DNA of 64,000 nt from Pseudisothecium myosuroides (GCA_951799445.1 OX637295.1:14384001-14448000), one strand, 5' to 3'; positions 23,501 through 36,800 are shown, numbered from the stretch's first letter. Notes: generated by a model not told the origin, from the sequence alone. A program made the numbers and translations.

Positions 23501-26500
23501 CGCATGAACTTGTTCTAACGAGGGCAACTACTTGTGGCCAAAATTCCTCATTTTCTCGCTAATGCATATATTGCTTGAGCTCTTATCCTCCAAAGAAATC
23601 TTTATATGTGAATTGTGTGTCTGGGTGCAGCTCCAGAGTGTTGAAGGGGATGCACAGCTCCAAAAGAGATCGGGTCAGGTTCTGGAAGCTCTTGCACAAG
23701 TGTTAGAAATGGAATCAGTGCGAGAGCTTTATGCGCAACATATCCATAGTATGTTAGACATTGTTATTGCTGGTCATGAAGGGTGGTCCTCCGGATTGCC
23801 AGGGAAGCTTGTGTTTCAAACTTTCATGCGGAATGCCAAAGATACTGTGCGTACTATTCTAATCAATTCACATTGGTCCCACCTCTGTTCATTTGAGACA
23901 CCACTTCTTGAATACAAAATTGAGCATCTTCGAAGTTATTGAGGAATATTCGTTTTACAGGTGGGTCCTTATCTGGAATCTCTCATACCAATGTTTCGTG
24001 TATGCTTGCAAACCGACCAAGATCCTGCTCTTCGAATCAGCTTCTTGCAGGTAATTCCAATATTTTAGGAAGGTGTGGGAAGGTTTTGAAAGCGGTCCGA
24101 CGATTTGGTTATTGTATGTAGCACTTGAGTTTGTCTCCTGAGTTTCTGGTCTGAATATTACGGATGCACCATGTTGGGAAGAGCATTAATCTGGTTCTTG
24201 TTGGAGTAGCTTTTGGACGAGTTATTTGAGAAGTCAGAGTTGGGACCATCATGGGCTCCTCTTGCTCCCGACATCATTGGAAAACTTCTGATTCCCTGTG
24301 GCGTTTGGCGTGCGAGCAAGGTAAGAATCCATTTATGCTCAGTTAACGGGTTATTTGTTCGTAGAATTCTCTTACATCTGGAGATGTGATTATCAATGAA
24401 TATTTTCTTGGTGGGATCTGCATCAGACAGAAGCTGCTATACGGTATGGTGCAATGGTGGCGATAGGAACATTTCTAAGAAGAGGCCTCTGCAGCCAGGT
24501 CGTTTGAACCTCAAATTGTATTTTTCAGTTCAACCATGTTCAGGTTTAGCGAATAGTAGTTGCAGGGTTGGAAGTCAGAACTTAAGCATCACGAAGAGCA
24601 ATATTTTATGTTACTTGGACGCAAATAAATTCTTTCGTTGGTAACTGCATTGATGTTGAAATACGTCCTATAATTCTGAAAAAGCGTATTGTTCTCTATC
24701 ATGACAAGCGTGGTGGAAACCATGCCAGTGTTTCTTTATACAACTAATTCTTTAGAGTCAATGACCTAGCAAGAGATTTGTGAATTTACACTGAAGGAAT
24801 TTTCCATCTTGTTCTAAATGGCAGACGCACATGCAAGAGATCATGAGCACGTCAGAGGGTCTTCTTCCTGTTGTGAAAACGTGCATTGATGAAGACTATT
24901 TTTTGGATGTGCGACGAGCAACCACTCATGTAATGTATCAGTTTCTTCGCGTTTATGGCCCCATGTTGAGTGGTAAATTCTCACCGAAAGCAATTTTTTT
25001 GGTGGGAACATCAGTTGATTAACCAATAACTAGTATTCTTGATGTATATGCTCATAATCAGCTTGTCTTGCTGCTCCTCAGCATCAAACTTTTTCTTGTG
25101 TTCAAGTTTCTAAACAACTCCTAGCACACGTATAATATCAATTAATATTATACAAACTACAGACTGTCTTCAAAAAGCTGTTTAATCAACGGGCGGATGG
25201 GGTTTACAGGAGAGCAAAGGGCCAAGCTCATCAAAGTTCTAACGAAGCGCATGGACGACAGTAGTAACACCATTCGCTTAGCTATTTTGCCATCTGTGGC
25301 GATGTTCTTTACCACAATGCCTTCCACTTTCAGCGATTCTGAAGTAAGTGCCTTCGTTTCTCACACTGAAGCAGTAGATTCTTTCTCGAACGAATGCAAT
25401 CTTTTGACTTTCTACTATCAGATAGAGCAAATGATCACAGTACCCAAGAAATCATATGCACACCCAGATAACCATCACGGAGTAGTACTTAAGGTAGAGG
25501 TGATTTGGGGGAGATGTTTAGAACTGTGGAGAGATATTTGGGTGCAAGAACCAGATTTTCTGAGGTCAATTTTTTATCACTTCGAATGACTTTTTTAACA
25601 TCCCATTTCGAATTCTACCACCACGGATTTCAAAGTGGGAGGTTGTACGATTCTGTTACCTGATACAGTAGAACCTCTCTAAGTCGATTGCTCCCGGACC
25701 GGTCTGACATGATTAGTTTACAGAGGTTTATTAACTTAGAGAGGGTCATTTTTAGTCACAGCCTTTGTTATCTGGCCCAGTCCGGGACCGGTCTGACATG
25801 ATTGATTTAGAAAGGTTTATCGACTTAAAGGGGATCGACTTAGAGAGGTTCTACTGTACTAGACAACTCCAATTCCATTCAAAGACCAGTGGGCATAGAC
25901 ATTAGCCAAGTTCAACGAAGTGTATGAATAGTAGCTGTTTTAAACAAGTAGCTGTAACTGAGCATGTGTAGCTGTGTAATGTTGCAGGTGAAAGATTTCA
26001 TTTCATTTCTTGTTGCACATATGGATGACGAGTATCCTCTTATACAGGTTTCCATCTTATACAATTGATATGCCAGAAAAAATAATTTGCACATATAATC
26101 TTTCCAGTGTGACAAGTAAATAGTACTCCCTCTATCCCACTAAAAAATTCCAAAAAGCTTTCCCACTAGGGATTAGCTATATTTTTAGTCTTTGTGCTAG
26201 TGATACATGCATTCAAAAACTAGCAACCCATCCCTTCCTTAGATCTATGCAAAATCTCCAACTTAGGCGCCGTCATTTAGGCACCCAAAATTCTTGCAGA
26301 AAGTATCATATTTGTACATAGTTTGTGAATGATGCTAGCTCTGTCATTCTTGATGATTTAAAGGTTGGTGGCAACAATGGATTCTAAAAACATTTGTCCC
26401 AACCTAAATACCCACAAGAAAGAAACCTAACCCACTTCATGAACAAATCTGCATAGCGTTGAAGTGGTCACCAAACCCATCGTCATTACTACTAACTGAG

Positions 26501-26962
26501 GAAGCACAACAAGTACAAGGTGCCTCATATGGGCAAGGCTAAGCTTTCTAGGAGAGAAGTGCTCCTTGATCTCTTGACTTGCCCCCACAAGATTGTTCAA
26601 CATGGTCAATGCTTACTCAAAGGTCGAAATCATAAAATGGAGCTTTTTAGTGGGACAAGAATTGTGTCTGATTTGGAGGTTTTTAGTGGGGCAGAGGGAT
26701 TATTTCTGCAAGCATTTTCTAATTTAGAAGTCTTTGAAGAAGCATCCCCAATTGCTGAATGATTCTTGAAATTTGGTCATACGAAATGCAGGAGGGCACA
26801 TGTCGAGCAATGGAAGCGTGCGCTTTGAAAAAACCTCATGTTGTTCTGGAAGTTCTATGCAGTATTCGCAGCCAACATAAGAGCCCAGAATACCTTGACC
26901 GAGTCTTTCGTGCAGCTGATTGTGCAAGAAAAACTACACCAATCACAAAACAAAATGCATAA
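17532..26962 (+). CDS. DNAAF5: DNAAF5/HEATR2-like axonemal dynein assembly factor, about 22 exons
   Basis: Twenty-two segments join in frame across GT-AG sites to give about 1125 residues: 17532-17606, 17989-18120, 18255-18371, 18843-18891, 19031-19155, 19352-19510, 19611-19739, 20096-21061, 21263-21361, 21784-21938, 22083-22221, 22517-22597, 22701-22763, 23152-23238, 23631-23846, 23961-24050, 24210-24320, 24427-24498, 24825-24972, 25210-25343, 25988-26047 and 26792-26962 (TAA). The product is a run of HEAT-type helix pairs; segments such as VSDPTEKCRELAIQFI, IVAVTLHDHFHEVQKSV and LTKRMDDSSNTIRLAIL are typical. Order and pattern match HEATR2/DNAAF5, a cytoplasmic factor for preassembly of axonemal dynein arms. 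This implies flagellated sperm. Exon 8 is unusually long (322 codons). After HEAT-like sequence it carries an acidic, low-complexity insert (about residues 345-560) not expected in the animal protein of roughly 850 residues. Exon 5 uses a GTTTGA donor. The last introns carry two MITEs. Confidence 0.82.
25666..25856. mobile_element. pogo/Emigrant-like MITE in a DNAAF5 intron
   Basis: This 191-bp element starts CAGTAGAACCTCTCTAAGTC and ends with its exact inverted complement, with at least 22 bp of perfect terminal repeat, flanked by TA on both sides (25664-25665, 25857-25858). CAGTA-AACCTCT termini with TA duplication are typical of pogo-clade Tc1/mariner elements, including plant Emigrant/Lemi1. 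Two internal stretches sharing GACCGGTCTGACATGATT are direct repeats. It lies between exons 20 and 21. Confidence 0.85.
26126..26699. mobile_element. Stowaway-like MITE in the last DNAAF5 intron
   Basis: The left end reads TA then CTCCCTCTATCCCACTAAAA, and the right end reads TTTTAGTGGGGCAGAGGGA then TA. This fits the Stowaway CTCCCTC terminus and TA target duplication. At about 574 bp it is longer than most Stowaways, so a composite or nested origin is possible. Small open frames inside it (26520-26762 and the opposite strand) are not genes. Confidence 0.65.
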
Positions 26963-29900
26963 TTTTTCTGCCAGAGATTCTTGTGTGGGTGGACTCTGAA
27001 CTCCAGTGAGCTGACTGAAGACCAATGACTAGTGGAGCTCCCTGATGGCAACCTCCCGATTTGTAAATTTGGCGGTCTCAGTGTAAATTAAAGCCTCTCC
27101 AAATTCTGCAAGGTTGAGAGTTAAGAGATGTTCATCATCTGACTGCAACTCATCCGCTAGGAGAGCATGTGGTGATTCATCATTCAACTTCACTCTTTGA
27201 AGCGTTTACCCATCCTGCACCAAAGACCGGAGGATTGAAATGAGCATGCAAACAATGTGGGAGCAGTAACAAGTGACAAGGAAGCGCAGACAATACTTGA
27301 CTACAGTCGCTCAAGTTTGCCGAAGTAATATGTTTAACCCTGTAAGGATGCTGCAAACCTAAAAGGTTCGATGGATGATTTTACTAGGAACTATAGAAAC
27401 AAAGAATGCACTTATTGGTCTAATAATCGGAGTAGTTTGGTGACTATGTACCTTGGTTGTGGTGGTGGGGGGCCGTGTCTTCCTAGGATTAAGCATTGAT
27501 ATCGTGATATTGATTGGTGTTTAATATTCCTTCATTGTTGATACTTGTCTTACTACATGATGTCAATGTATTTATTTTTTTGTTGAATTTTGGACCTTGT
27601 ATTTTTGTAGAATAGAGAAAGGACAAGGATAAAGTATTCTTTACGCATCTAAGGCATTGGTTGTGATTGAAGTATTTGTTAGTTAAATGTGTTATAAAAA
27701 TTGATTTGACCAAACATGTAGGATATAGTAGGTGGTCTTGGTTTTCAAGCGAGAGTTTACCTAAGTCAGTGAACTTTTTGACTTTCATTACAACTTTTAA
27801 ACTGAAGATAAACTACATTAAAAAGAACAGGAAGCAATAAAAGGTCTATTACAAGATAAATACATCTACTAACTTAACTTCGTATAAGGTGTTGTGCATT
27901 AGCTATTTACAAATCACACATTATGCATGTACCAAAGTTGATGGAAGGCAAAGTTGACAATCCCAATGAGCAATCATGGGCTTTTCAATTGCTTTTTAGT
28001 TATAATATTAATCCTACATTTCACCTTTTATCACATTCACCTTTCATAGCCAAGGTCATTGCACATGTCATTTGCCTTTCTTTAATCTTTGGCAATTGCA
28101 ATTTATTTTTCATTGAGAAAGGGACCATTTGACTTGTTGAATACCATATTAGTGGTGAAGGTTGGCAAAATATAATTCTATAAATGAATGCAAAAAATTA
28201 TATTTTTTGTATGGAAAAAAAACTAATATTGGAGAATATTGGCTGAAACAATATATATTTTTGGAGATTAAATAAATACTCGATAAAGAATGCCCACCCT
28301 ATCTTTCAAATTTGGTAGTGTTAGAAAAAATAAATTTATACTCCAATTGAGATTCTTTTGCACATATTGTTGCAAATCAAACATCAATTAAAAAAAAATT
28401 AAAAAAGTGCAAATCCTTGAGGATTCTATCTTTAGAATCATAAGATATCAAGTGTGATATAAAGGGCCTTATCCAAAAAAAATTCATTTGAAATTCTTCA
28501 ATATTGATTTGGCTTATGTGTGATTTTATGAATGTTACATATTGTATGTATATGAATAAATAAATCCCACTACATTCTACCAAACAACCTATCCATTCCA
28601 AGATGCTTGAAGAGAACTTCAATTCCTATGGATGCAATTTGCACAACTTACTTCTAAGGTAAACAAATTATAGGAAATGGCATGGAACAAAAAGGAACGC
28701 AACTTTTGAGCGTCATAAACATCATCAATAAGATGCCACACTCCCAATGTCATGAACGCACACCTATAATTGCTACAAATTGTAACTAAACATAATTATT
28801 ATTTTATAGCAAGATTCATTTTATTGGATCGTATAGGCAAGTAAGAGGAGATTTTAATACAATTTACCATGCATTATTTGGACATTATTTGAATAAGTTA
28901 TGAATTTTCAAAGTGGTAATGATAGGTGTACCATAAATTGACATTAGATTCTAATGTTTAGAGTTTGTATAGTTGCTATATAAATATTATCTTTCTAAGT
29001 AAGAAAACAGATGTGAAGGTTTTTGATCGACAATAATTTGGGATGCATTTACCTTACAAATATAAGTAGAATGTAATGATCTAGTGCATACCAGTAAAAT
29101 TGTGCATTAAAATTGTTGACAAGGTCAATTTTGGACCTTGAGGTAGTAGAAGCCCTCTGCAAAGGGCAAGGCTCAATATAATGGTAAGATTGGTACTTCA
29201 TTTTCATAAACCTAGTTATTCTACAAAATAAAATCGATACATTTTTTTAGATGATGGACTTCAATATCATTAAAGAAAATTTGGGCCATACGGAAGACCG
29301 TTTTAACTTTTGGCCACGGTTCAATAACAATGATATATATATATAATATAAAAATAATAATTTTTTAATTGCCAATCTAATGAGGCATGCAAATTGATTC
29401 AAACTGACAAGATTCTCTGTCACAAGATTTAGGCTGATTTTTTCACCATTTGCACATTTGCTTCAAGTCAAATGGCCCTCCAAAGGGATGAAATTTTTTC
29501 TAATGACTACCAAACGTGTACACGTGTTGATTGTGGTCAACAAACTTTTAATTCTAAAATAGATGCAAATTTTTTTTTAAATTATTTTGTATAAAATTAT
29601 TTTTTTGTATAGACAAAAAAAGATTATTGTAGAATATTGGCAAAATATTTTTAATTATTAATAGATCAAATAAATATTTGGCAAAAAATATTGAGCCTTG
29701 CTATTGGATATTACACTACTAGTTTTAATTTGAGACTCATTTTTATTCAACTTTATGACAATTGAACTTTTGAAATTTTACAAACCATTGTTTAACCCTC
29801 ATTTGTTAAGAGAAACCTACGTTGAAAACACCTAAAGTCTCCTTGTGTTGGGATTGAAAAAGCCCGGATGCGGCAAACCTCTTACTAGGTCAGTATTCTA

Positions 29901-30898
29901 GCTTCGCCCTGGCAGAGATGTTTTCATGGCAATTGGAATCAATGATGCCCTCATGGCAATTGGTCAAATAATTGAACTTCAATATTCTTTACTTTATGTG
30001 CTTCCATTTTGTAAAACATTATGGTATAAACTAAATATCCATTGTTGTTTTTAAATAAGTCAGGAGCTTAGTTGACCATTGTCCGAATGTTCTTTAAATC
30101 AATCCAAAATAGCATAAGGCCTTTGTTGTGGAATTTTTTTACATATAATCTATTTATATCCTTAATTCCATAAATAATCTTAAAACTATTCCTAATTAAT
30201 CCAAATCCTAATTTTAAAATTCCCATGATAACTTAGAAACTAGCATAGATAGCTTTTTTTTTGGAAAGACTATCCATCGTATACGTTAAATCAATTGCCA
30301 TAGATAGCTTTTTTTTTCTACAGTAGCCCTGCCAAAAAGACTCCCCAAAAATCTGAACTTTTATGAAGTATTAGTTTGGCACAAGTATCCCAAGGTACTG
30401 GATCCTATGTGATCTGGAGACAATAGTTTCTATTGTCAGTGGATGAAAAGTGGCCGATGAATGACAACATGTCTAAGTTTCAATGACGTTCAGTCACAGC
30501 CGCGTACATTCTACGTTTTTGATGCCCTAGGGTTTTGGATTTGCGGTTCTGGGTTTGGCAACGGATTCCTCTTTCGTTTCGTTTAGGGAATGCTTCAAGG
30601 ATTTTTGCTGCGTTCAGGAATGCTTGAAGCTCTGTTACACTATTGTGAATGGAAATGTGGGTGGGCTGAGGGTGCGTGCGATTTGATGGTGGCATAACTG
30701 TGACTGTGGAATTAGGTCCGAATGTGAGTGAAGATTTCTGTGTTTAGGGTTTAGTTCTCACATCTTGCAATTTTACCCGTCAATTTGGGGTTTCAGACCA
30801 TTGAGGGGCTTAGGTTTACTGCACTCTGTGGGGCTTTGTGTTAGAATTCCTGCAATTTTACCTTACAATCGTGGGATTTAGGGTTAGTGCAAAGCGGG
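26963..30898. other. AT-rich intergenic stretch with one TTAA-edged repeat
   Basis: No gene is supported. The first hundred or so bases are probably the DNAAF5 3' UTR. A 159-bp copy of the short TTAA-edged repeat lies at 27334-27492. From about 27.5 to 30.4 kb the sequence is very AT-rich with poly-A/T runs and no recognisable structure. The last few hundred bases before 30899 contain several TTTAGGGTT-like motifs, common in plant 5' leaders, and probably form the leader of gene A. Confidence 0.4.
27334..27492 (+). repeat. Short TTAA-edged dispersed repeat, copy 3
   Basis: A TTAA at 27334 is followed by CCCTGTAAGGATGCTGC, and a TTAA at 27489 follows GTCTTCCTAGGA. The interior matches the repeat at 1837-1977 in the same orientation. 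The length of 159 bp and TTAA at both ends suggest a very short non-autonomous element. Confidence 0.6.
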
Positions 30899-33800
30899 AT
30901 GGCTACAAACATTCCCGACAAGATCACATTGTGGACATTGGAGTCTGAGGCCGGAGATCCTGAATACTTTGGCAAGGTGGACGTTGCAGGCACTGCAACA
31001 TTGGAGGCGCTCAGGTTCACATTTGAATCAAATGACATCCTCGAGTGGTCGTTCGATTTTTGGGACGCCGAAGACAAACGGCGAGTAAGGAAAAAGCTGG
31101 AGCAGTTGAACGGCTTCTCCAAGGAGGTGCATGTCATTCGGCTGGAAGAAGGCAACAATGATGGAAGCAAGCAACGCCGACTTGCTGACGGTTCCTTTGA
31201 AAATACCGTTGTCGAGGTTACTGCCGCTGTGGAACAACAAACGGAGTTTCAGGAACTCGAAGAAGAGGATCCCGGTTTACCACCACCGGGTTCATCTAGC
31301 GTTAGCAGCAGCACCGAGTCCGCAGAGGTTGACAATAACCCACTCAAATCTCAACTGCTGCCGAATGTTGTAATGGATCGATATTTGGAACGGGTGAAGA
31401 AATTGAGGGCGGAGCTACAGCGGGTCGCCATGGAAGATCACGAGTGGTGGTTGAAGAGTTTTGATTTGAATGGCCAAGGAGTTGTAAAACTATAGTGCGC
31501 CGAGTGCAAGAAGGATTGCGGGGGGGGGGAACAAGGAGCACACGAAATCACAAATGGACAACATATTCAACAATTTCAGGCGATCCCACGTTGTGAGCAT
31601 GCTGCACGTCCGAAACTATTGCGTTGCAAAAAACATCAATTTCGACGATCACCCATAGTCGGAGGCCAGAATGGGAGGCCTGTTACCGTTACACCCGAGG
31701 ATCACAAAGAATTGATTGCTGAGGGTGTTCGAATCGTGGAAGGGGTGAATGCTACTCTTGCTGATGGACAGAAGAAATTTAGGGTGCTTGGAAATTTGAC
31801 AGCTGAGAACACGAGATGCTATTGGTATAAAGTCAAGTGCCCATACTACAAAGAAATAATGGTTCTTTGTCCACCAAGGAAGACATTGGCGGCAAATTTG
31901 AAGAATCACTTGGACGGCTTCAAGCACCAGAAAGCTATGGAGGACGCACAACAAGTGCAGTGGGAACCAGCAAGGATGGGTCGGCCTGGGCGCCCCATGA
32001 GGTCTTCTGTAGCAAGTTCCATGTCCAATCAGGGCGATCTTCACTTGTGGTTCAACTGAACTTCATCTTCTGGGCTGGAAGGTATATCTCAAACCATTGA
32101 TCACAGTGTCTTATAGAGTCTAATTTGCTACGGTTTTAGGGGGGCAAATGTCGAATATGGTGGCAATTCGTATCCTGTGAATGCTTTGCTTCATGACCCG
32201 CATTCCGGTGTTCTATGGTATCATGAACCACATTTGACTGCCTCAATTGACGTTAGAGGGACAACAGTCGAGGTGAAGGGTGCATTTCGGCATAAATTCT
32301 GTAATTGCATGGCAGTGTCTGTGGAGCCCTTTCCTAATTTAACTTGTCCTAAGTGTGCTATCATTCCATTGCAAAATGATTTCAGAATGCGAGTGAGAAG
32401 GGAGGACACCGCATTGCTTAAGAGGGGGCACTGCAGCACTGCAAGGGGCATCCGATTAGGGAATTTATCTGTACTCGAAGTCTCTACACATACTAGAAGT
32501 TTGTCTAAAAAATTCAGATTGCAAAAGCTACAGTATTGGCATGCTCGAACTAGGATCATTCAGTTGAAGGCCAAAAGGCCAACGATGCGTGAAAGTGCAA
32601 GGAATGCCTCCTTGGATAACAATGTAATTAAATTTTGTAACAACATTATTAGTACTCATAAGATTGGAGCATTTGGAGGGAAGGACGGATTGTGGGATTT
32701 CATGAAAGACGTTGCAGCAAACTTGAACAGGAAGGATCCTGGGAATCATGTCATTACGGAGGAAACATGATTCAGTGGCTTCTCCGGCGTCTGTGTGATT
32801 TATTTCCAAGAGGCGTCAACTAATGCTTGCAGATTATCGTAGTTTAGATGGGATGAAGTTAAGGGTAGATTGGGAAGGCTGGGTTTTCACATCGACCATG
32901 AATGACACCGGAGAAGCCACTGGCTTGCATGACCAGGATTATATCCACAATAGTAAGAAACTACTTAATCCCCTGGATAGCAATGTGCGCACTTTGAGGT
33001 TAGGGGCTGATATGGCAATGTACCAGCAAATTTGCCAAGTCTTCAATCGGTTCACAGTAGTTGAGCACGGATTACTACAGGAAGATTATGATAGAAAGGA
33101 CCGCCAAAACTGGGCTAGTGCTCAGAGATTGTGTTCACAAAAAGTCCGTGATTACTTGCGATCCCTTCGTTTGTCCACTGATTTGCACCGTGAGCGAACT
33201 CTGGGAACCGAGATGTACCTAGAGATTTGTACCGACTACATCAACATATTTCTTTCCCCACGCCATGACCTGCGCACCCGACTCGTCAAGGCAGCTAAGG
33301 TATCTTTTTTTTCAGATTGTGGAAATTATGGATGAAGGATGGGAATCATGGTGTACTAGGAAATACTGAATCTGCGAATCCTAAACTACATTTTGTCAGT
33401 CAGCAATGTTTCCTAGATATACAACTATCTTGTCATTTTATTGTTTTACTAGTTTGTCATTTTTGTGACAAGTGTCCTCACTTGACCGTGCCATTCCATC
33501 TAATTGGGAGTGAATCCTGTGAGATCTTCTTCTCTAAAGTAGGAGGCATGGTAGATATGGAGAGGGCATACGACTTTCAAGAATTGCTTGGTGCCGCAAA
33601 TACTGTGAATCGGTTGTCGTAGATTGAATATGGAGGCAATGGCATCAAATTCGGCCGAGCCCACAACAAAATGACTAACATTTGGGCAAAGCTGCACAAG
33701 TTGGCAGACGACAAGGTGGAGCCAGACCTCGGAGACTACAGTGCCATTTCAAGTAACCAAGAAGTCGTGACAGCCTTGAAGGAAGGGCTGAAGGAGGCGC

Positions 33801-34837
33801 AGAAGATGATCAATTCGTTAAACATGGCCCCAAATCCACAAGCGGCTGCCCAAAACAAGGTCTGGTTTGACAAACCTTGGACTGTAGAACTTGCAGATAG
33901 CCAGTCATTTGCCTTTGCCGCAGGTACAAAACCACTTCGTGGAGAAGATGGTGACATGGAGGTCTTGCGAGAAGACATACGTGAAAAGGAGAACGAGTTG
34001 CAAAGACAAGCTGAACTGCATGAGCTTGCACCTCCTGTGGAAAATGAAGTAGACAAGGATGAAGTTGACGATGGAGTCCTAGCTATTGCAGTCGTGGAGA
34101 GTGAAACATGGGACATCATTTCGGAGTTGTTAAGCACCTACAAAGAACACGTTAGTTCAAGACCAGTACCAGCCAAGGTTGAAGCGTTTGTAGAGTATGA
34201 TGGCCACAGAATTTTCAAATCAACTTTGGTTGGCCAACTCAATGGTAACCCTTTCTTGTCCAAGGACCGCTTGACTCGTGTCAAAAAATCAATTTACTTT
34301 AACAACAGTGAAGATTATCTAAGTGCTGCTTTGTGTTCAAACACATGCTTTGTGGATATTGGTTTGGATGTGGGAGTGTACTTTGTGCAGCGCTCCAGTA
34401 TTACAAGGCCATTTACAATCACTGCAGCAAAGAAAAGAGGACGGTGTCGATTAGGAAAATCTGGCAAGGCTACGTCAACTATGCAAGGTGTGGATGAAGG
34501 CACTTGGTGGGTTAGCCGCATACAAAAGATGAGGAGGCGAGCGAATGGCAATTCGTGGGGATCCCTGAAACAACTCGTTGATTTGGCCAACCGTGAGGTA
34601 ACAACAGGGAAAAAGGGGGTTTCAGTTTCAACTGTGCAAGTCATATTGCACTATTACACTCGTGCAGCTGGCCAATACAAGTTCAAGTATAATTTGACTG
34701 ATTCTAACTAGATCAGTCTTGAGTCTGTAATCATGAATGTTACTTTGACGTATAACTCGGAGACTCAAGTTTATTGCTTGGACAGGGGTGATGCGGAGAA
34801 CTTAAATGAGTATGTTTCAAACAATCCCTTGGATTAG
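30899..34837 (+). pseudogene. Gene A: broken transposon-like gene of unknown family
   Basis: An ATG at 30899 opens a frame beginning MATNIPDKITLWTLESE that continues, with interruptions, to 34837. In-frame TAG codons at 31493, 33620 and 34709 are each followed by plausible continuation in the same frame. A further TAG at 31656 lies in a segment shifted by one base after a run of ten G (31520-31529); the frame returns near 31666-31680. Another shift lies at a T8 run near 33306-33313. TGA codons at 32057 and 32768 fall at an uncertain junction, possibly an intron about 32078-32139. Visible features are CAECKKDCGGG followed in the shifted frame by a basic block with NIFNNFRRSH (zinc-finger-like), FCNCM plus CPKC cysteine pairs, and a basic C-terminal region with VEYDGHRIFKSTLVGQLNGN. 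I do not recognise the family. The long product and decay suggest a mobile-element gene, though a domesticated gene is possible. Confidence 0.55.
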
Positions 34838-35499
34838 CTCCTGTTTGCTCGATCAAGTGTCTGCTGTGTTCTATTTGTCGATGAGTTTGTTGTTGTGAAT
34901 CCACTTCAATCTGTTTGCTGTCAATCTAGTCTTATTTTTGTACAAATTCTGGTTTCAATTTGGTCGTTGGATACAAGAGTTTAGAGTGGATTCACATAAC
35001 TGTGCTTTGCCTCCATTTGCGTAAGTGTTTTCGGTACTAATGCAAACCCTGAGAGCAACATGGAACAAACAAATTCTGGGAAATGCTTCGGCCGTGCTAA
35101 AATATTGTTGGTGGAGTTCGTGATATGCATTGGCAATTTTCTGTCTTAGTAAGCCCTTCCTAAATTCTCCTCGACTATCCTGTTTGGATGTTGGCACCGT
35201 AGCATCAATTTTGGCACTGTAACTGACAGATGATTTTGTCAATTGCCTGGGGCTATGTTTATCCATTTCGAAGCTTCTCAAGGTGAGTCAACCTCTATTG
35301 TCGCCTTCCAGCGCATTGGAATTATTCATTTTTGTGTCTTGCAAATGCAAACTAAACTTTTCTTTTGGTGTTGTTTTAGGAACCGAACGACCTTCGTGGA
35401 TCAATGATGCAGTGCACCAGAACTACTCAGCCTTGGTTTATACCCTAAACACTTTGTATTTAATTAATGTCATTTTAAATACTATTTAGGGCCTTGTAT
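34838..35499. other. 3' region of gene A
   Basis: No further coding segment is supported. A short open stretch near 35380-35490 after a CAG-like acceptor could be a 3' exon, but it has no recognisable content. Confidence 0.25.
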
Positions 35500-36800
35500 A
35501 TCAAACAAACACCCCATTTTTTTCCTTAACCCACTTCATATCTTCTTCTGGCCTGTTCTTTTCCTTAAACACCCCATTTTTTTTTTATCCACTTCCTATT
35601 ATTTTTTAATTAAATACCCCATTTTTTTTATTAATCCAGTTCCTATTTTTTTAAAATTAAATATCCCATTTTTTTAAATAATCCAGTTCCCCTTCTTTTT
35701 TCATCTAATACCCCTTTTCTTTATTAATGCAGTTCCTATTCTTTTTTCATGTAATATCCCATTTTCTTTATTAATACACTCCATTTTTTTTTATTAAGCA
35801 CCCCATTTTTTTTGGTAATCCACTTCATATTCTTTTTTCATTTAATACCCCATTTTTTTAATTAATCGAGTTCCTATTTTTTTTACCCTAATACCCCATT
35901 TTTTAAATTAATCCAGTTCTTATTCTTTTTCATCTAATACCCCATTTTCTTTATTAATCCACTCCATGTTTCTTTAATTAAGCACCCCATTTTTTTTATT
36001 AATCCAGTTCCTATTTTTTTCATCTAATACCCCATTTTCTTTATTAATCCACTCCATTTTTTTATTAAGCACCCCATTTTCTCTATTAATCCACTCCATT
36101 TTTTTATTAAGCACCCCATTTTTTTTATTAATCCATTTCATATTCTTTTTTCATTTAATACCCCATTTTTTTAATTAATCGAGTTCCTATTTTTTTACCC
36201 TAATACCCCATTTTTTTAATTAATCCAATTCCTATTCTTTTTCATCTAATATCCCATTTTCTTTATTAATCCACTCCATTTTTTTAATTAAGCACCCTAT
36301 TTTTTTTATTAATCCAGTTCATATTTTTTTTTCATTTAATACCCCATTTTTTTAATTAATCAAGTTCCTATTTTTTATATTCTAATACCCCATTTTTTTT
36401 ATTAATCCAGTTCATATTCTTTTTTAATTAAACATCCCATTTTTTTATTAACCCTATTCATATTCTTTTTTCATTAAACACCCCATTTTTTTATTAATCG
36501 AATTGAGAGTCCTGTTTTGTCCTTGTTTTCTACATGAACACCCTATTTTTTGGGGCAGTTTTATATCCCCGTCCTGGTTAACTCTCACCTTGAATACCCC
36601 ATTTATTTAATTTACCCGCTCTAATATACCCCTCCATGCCTTCCTTTTTTAAATGAACAGCCCTTTTTTTAAATTAACCACTGTCATATTTTTGTCCATG
36701 GCCTGGTTTTTTAACTTAAACCTGGCATTTTTTTTATAAATTTCATATGCTATTGCTTGGCTTGGTTGATGAATGAAATGCCCCAATTTTTTTTAAAACA
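35500..36800. repeat. Pyrimidine-rich minisatellite (AATACCCCATTTTTTT units)
   Basis: About 1.3 kb of tandem, imperfect units contain variants of TAATACCCCATTTTTTT joined to ATTAATCCAGTTCCTATTC, with unit lengths of roughly 35-50 bp. The strand shown is strongly rich in C and T. The array shades off into degenerate copies after about 36.5 kb. No coding potential is seen. Confidence 0.85.
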
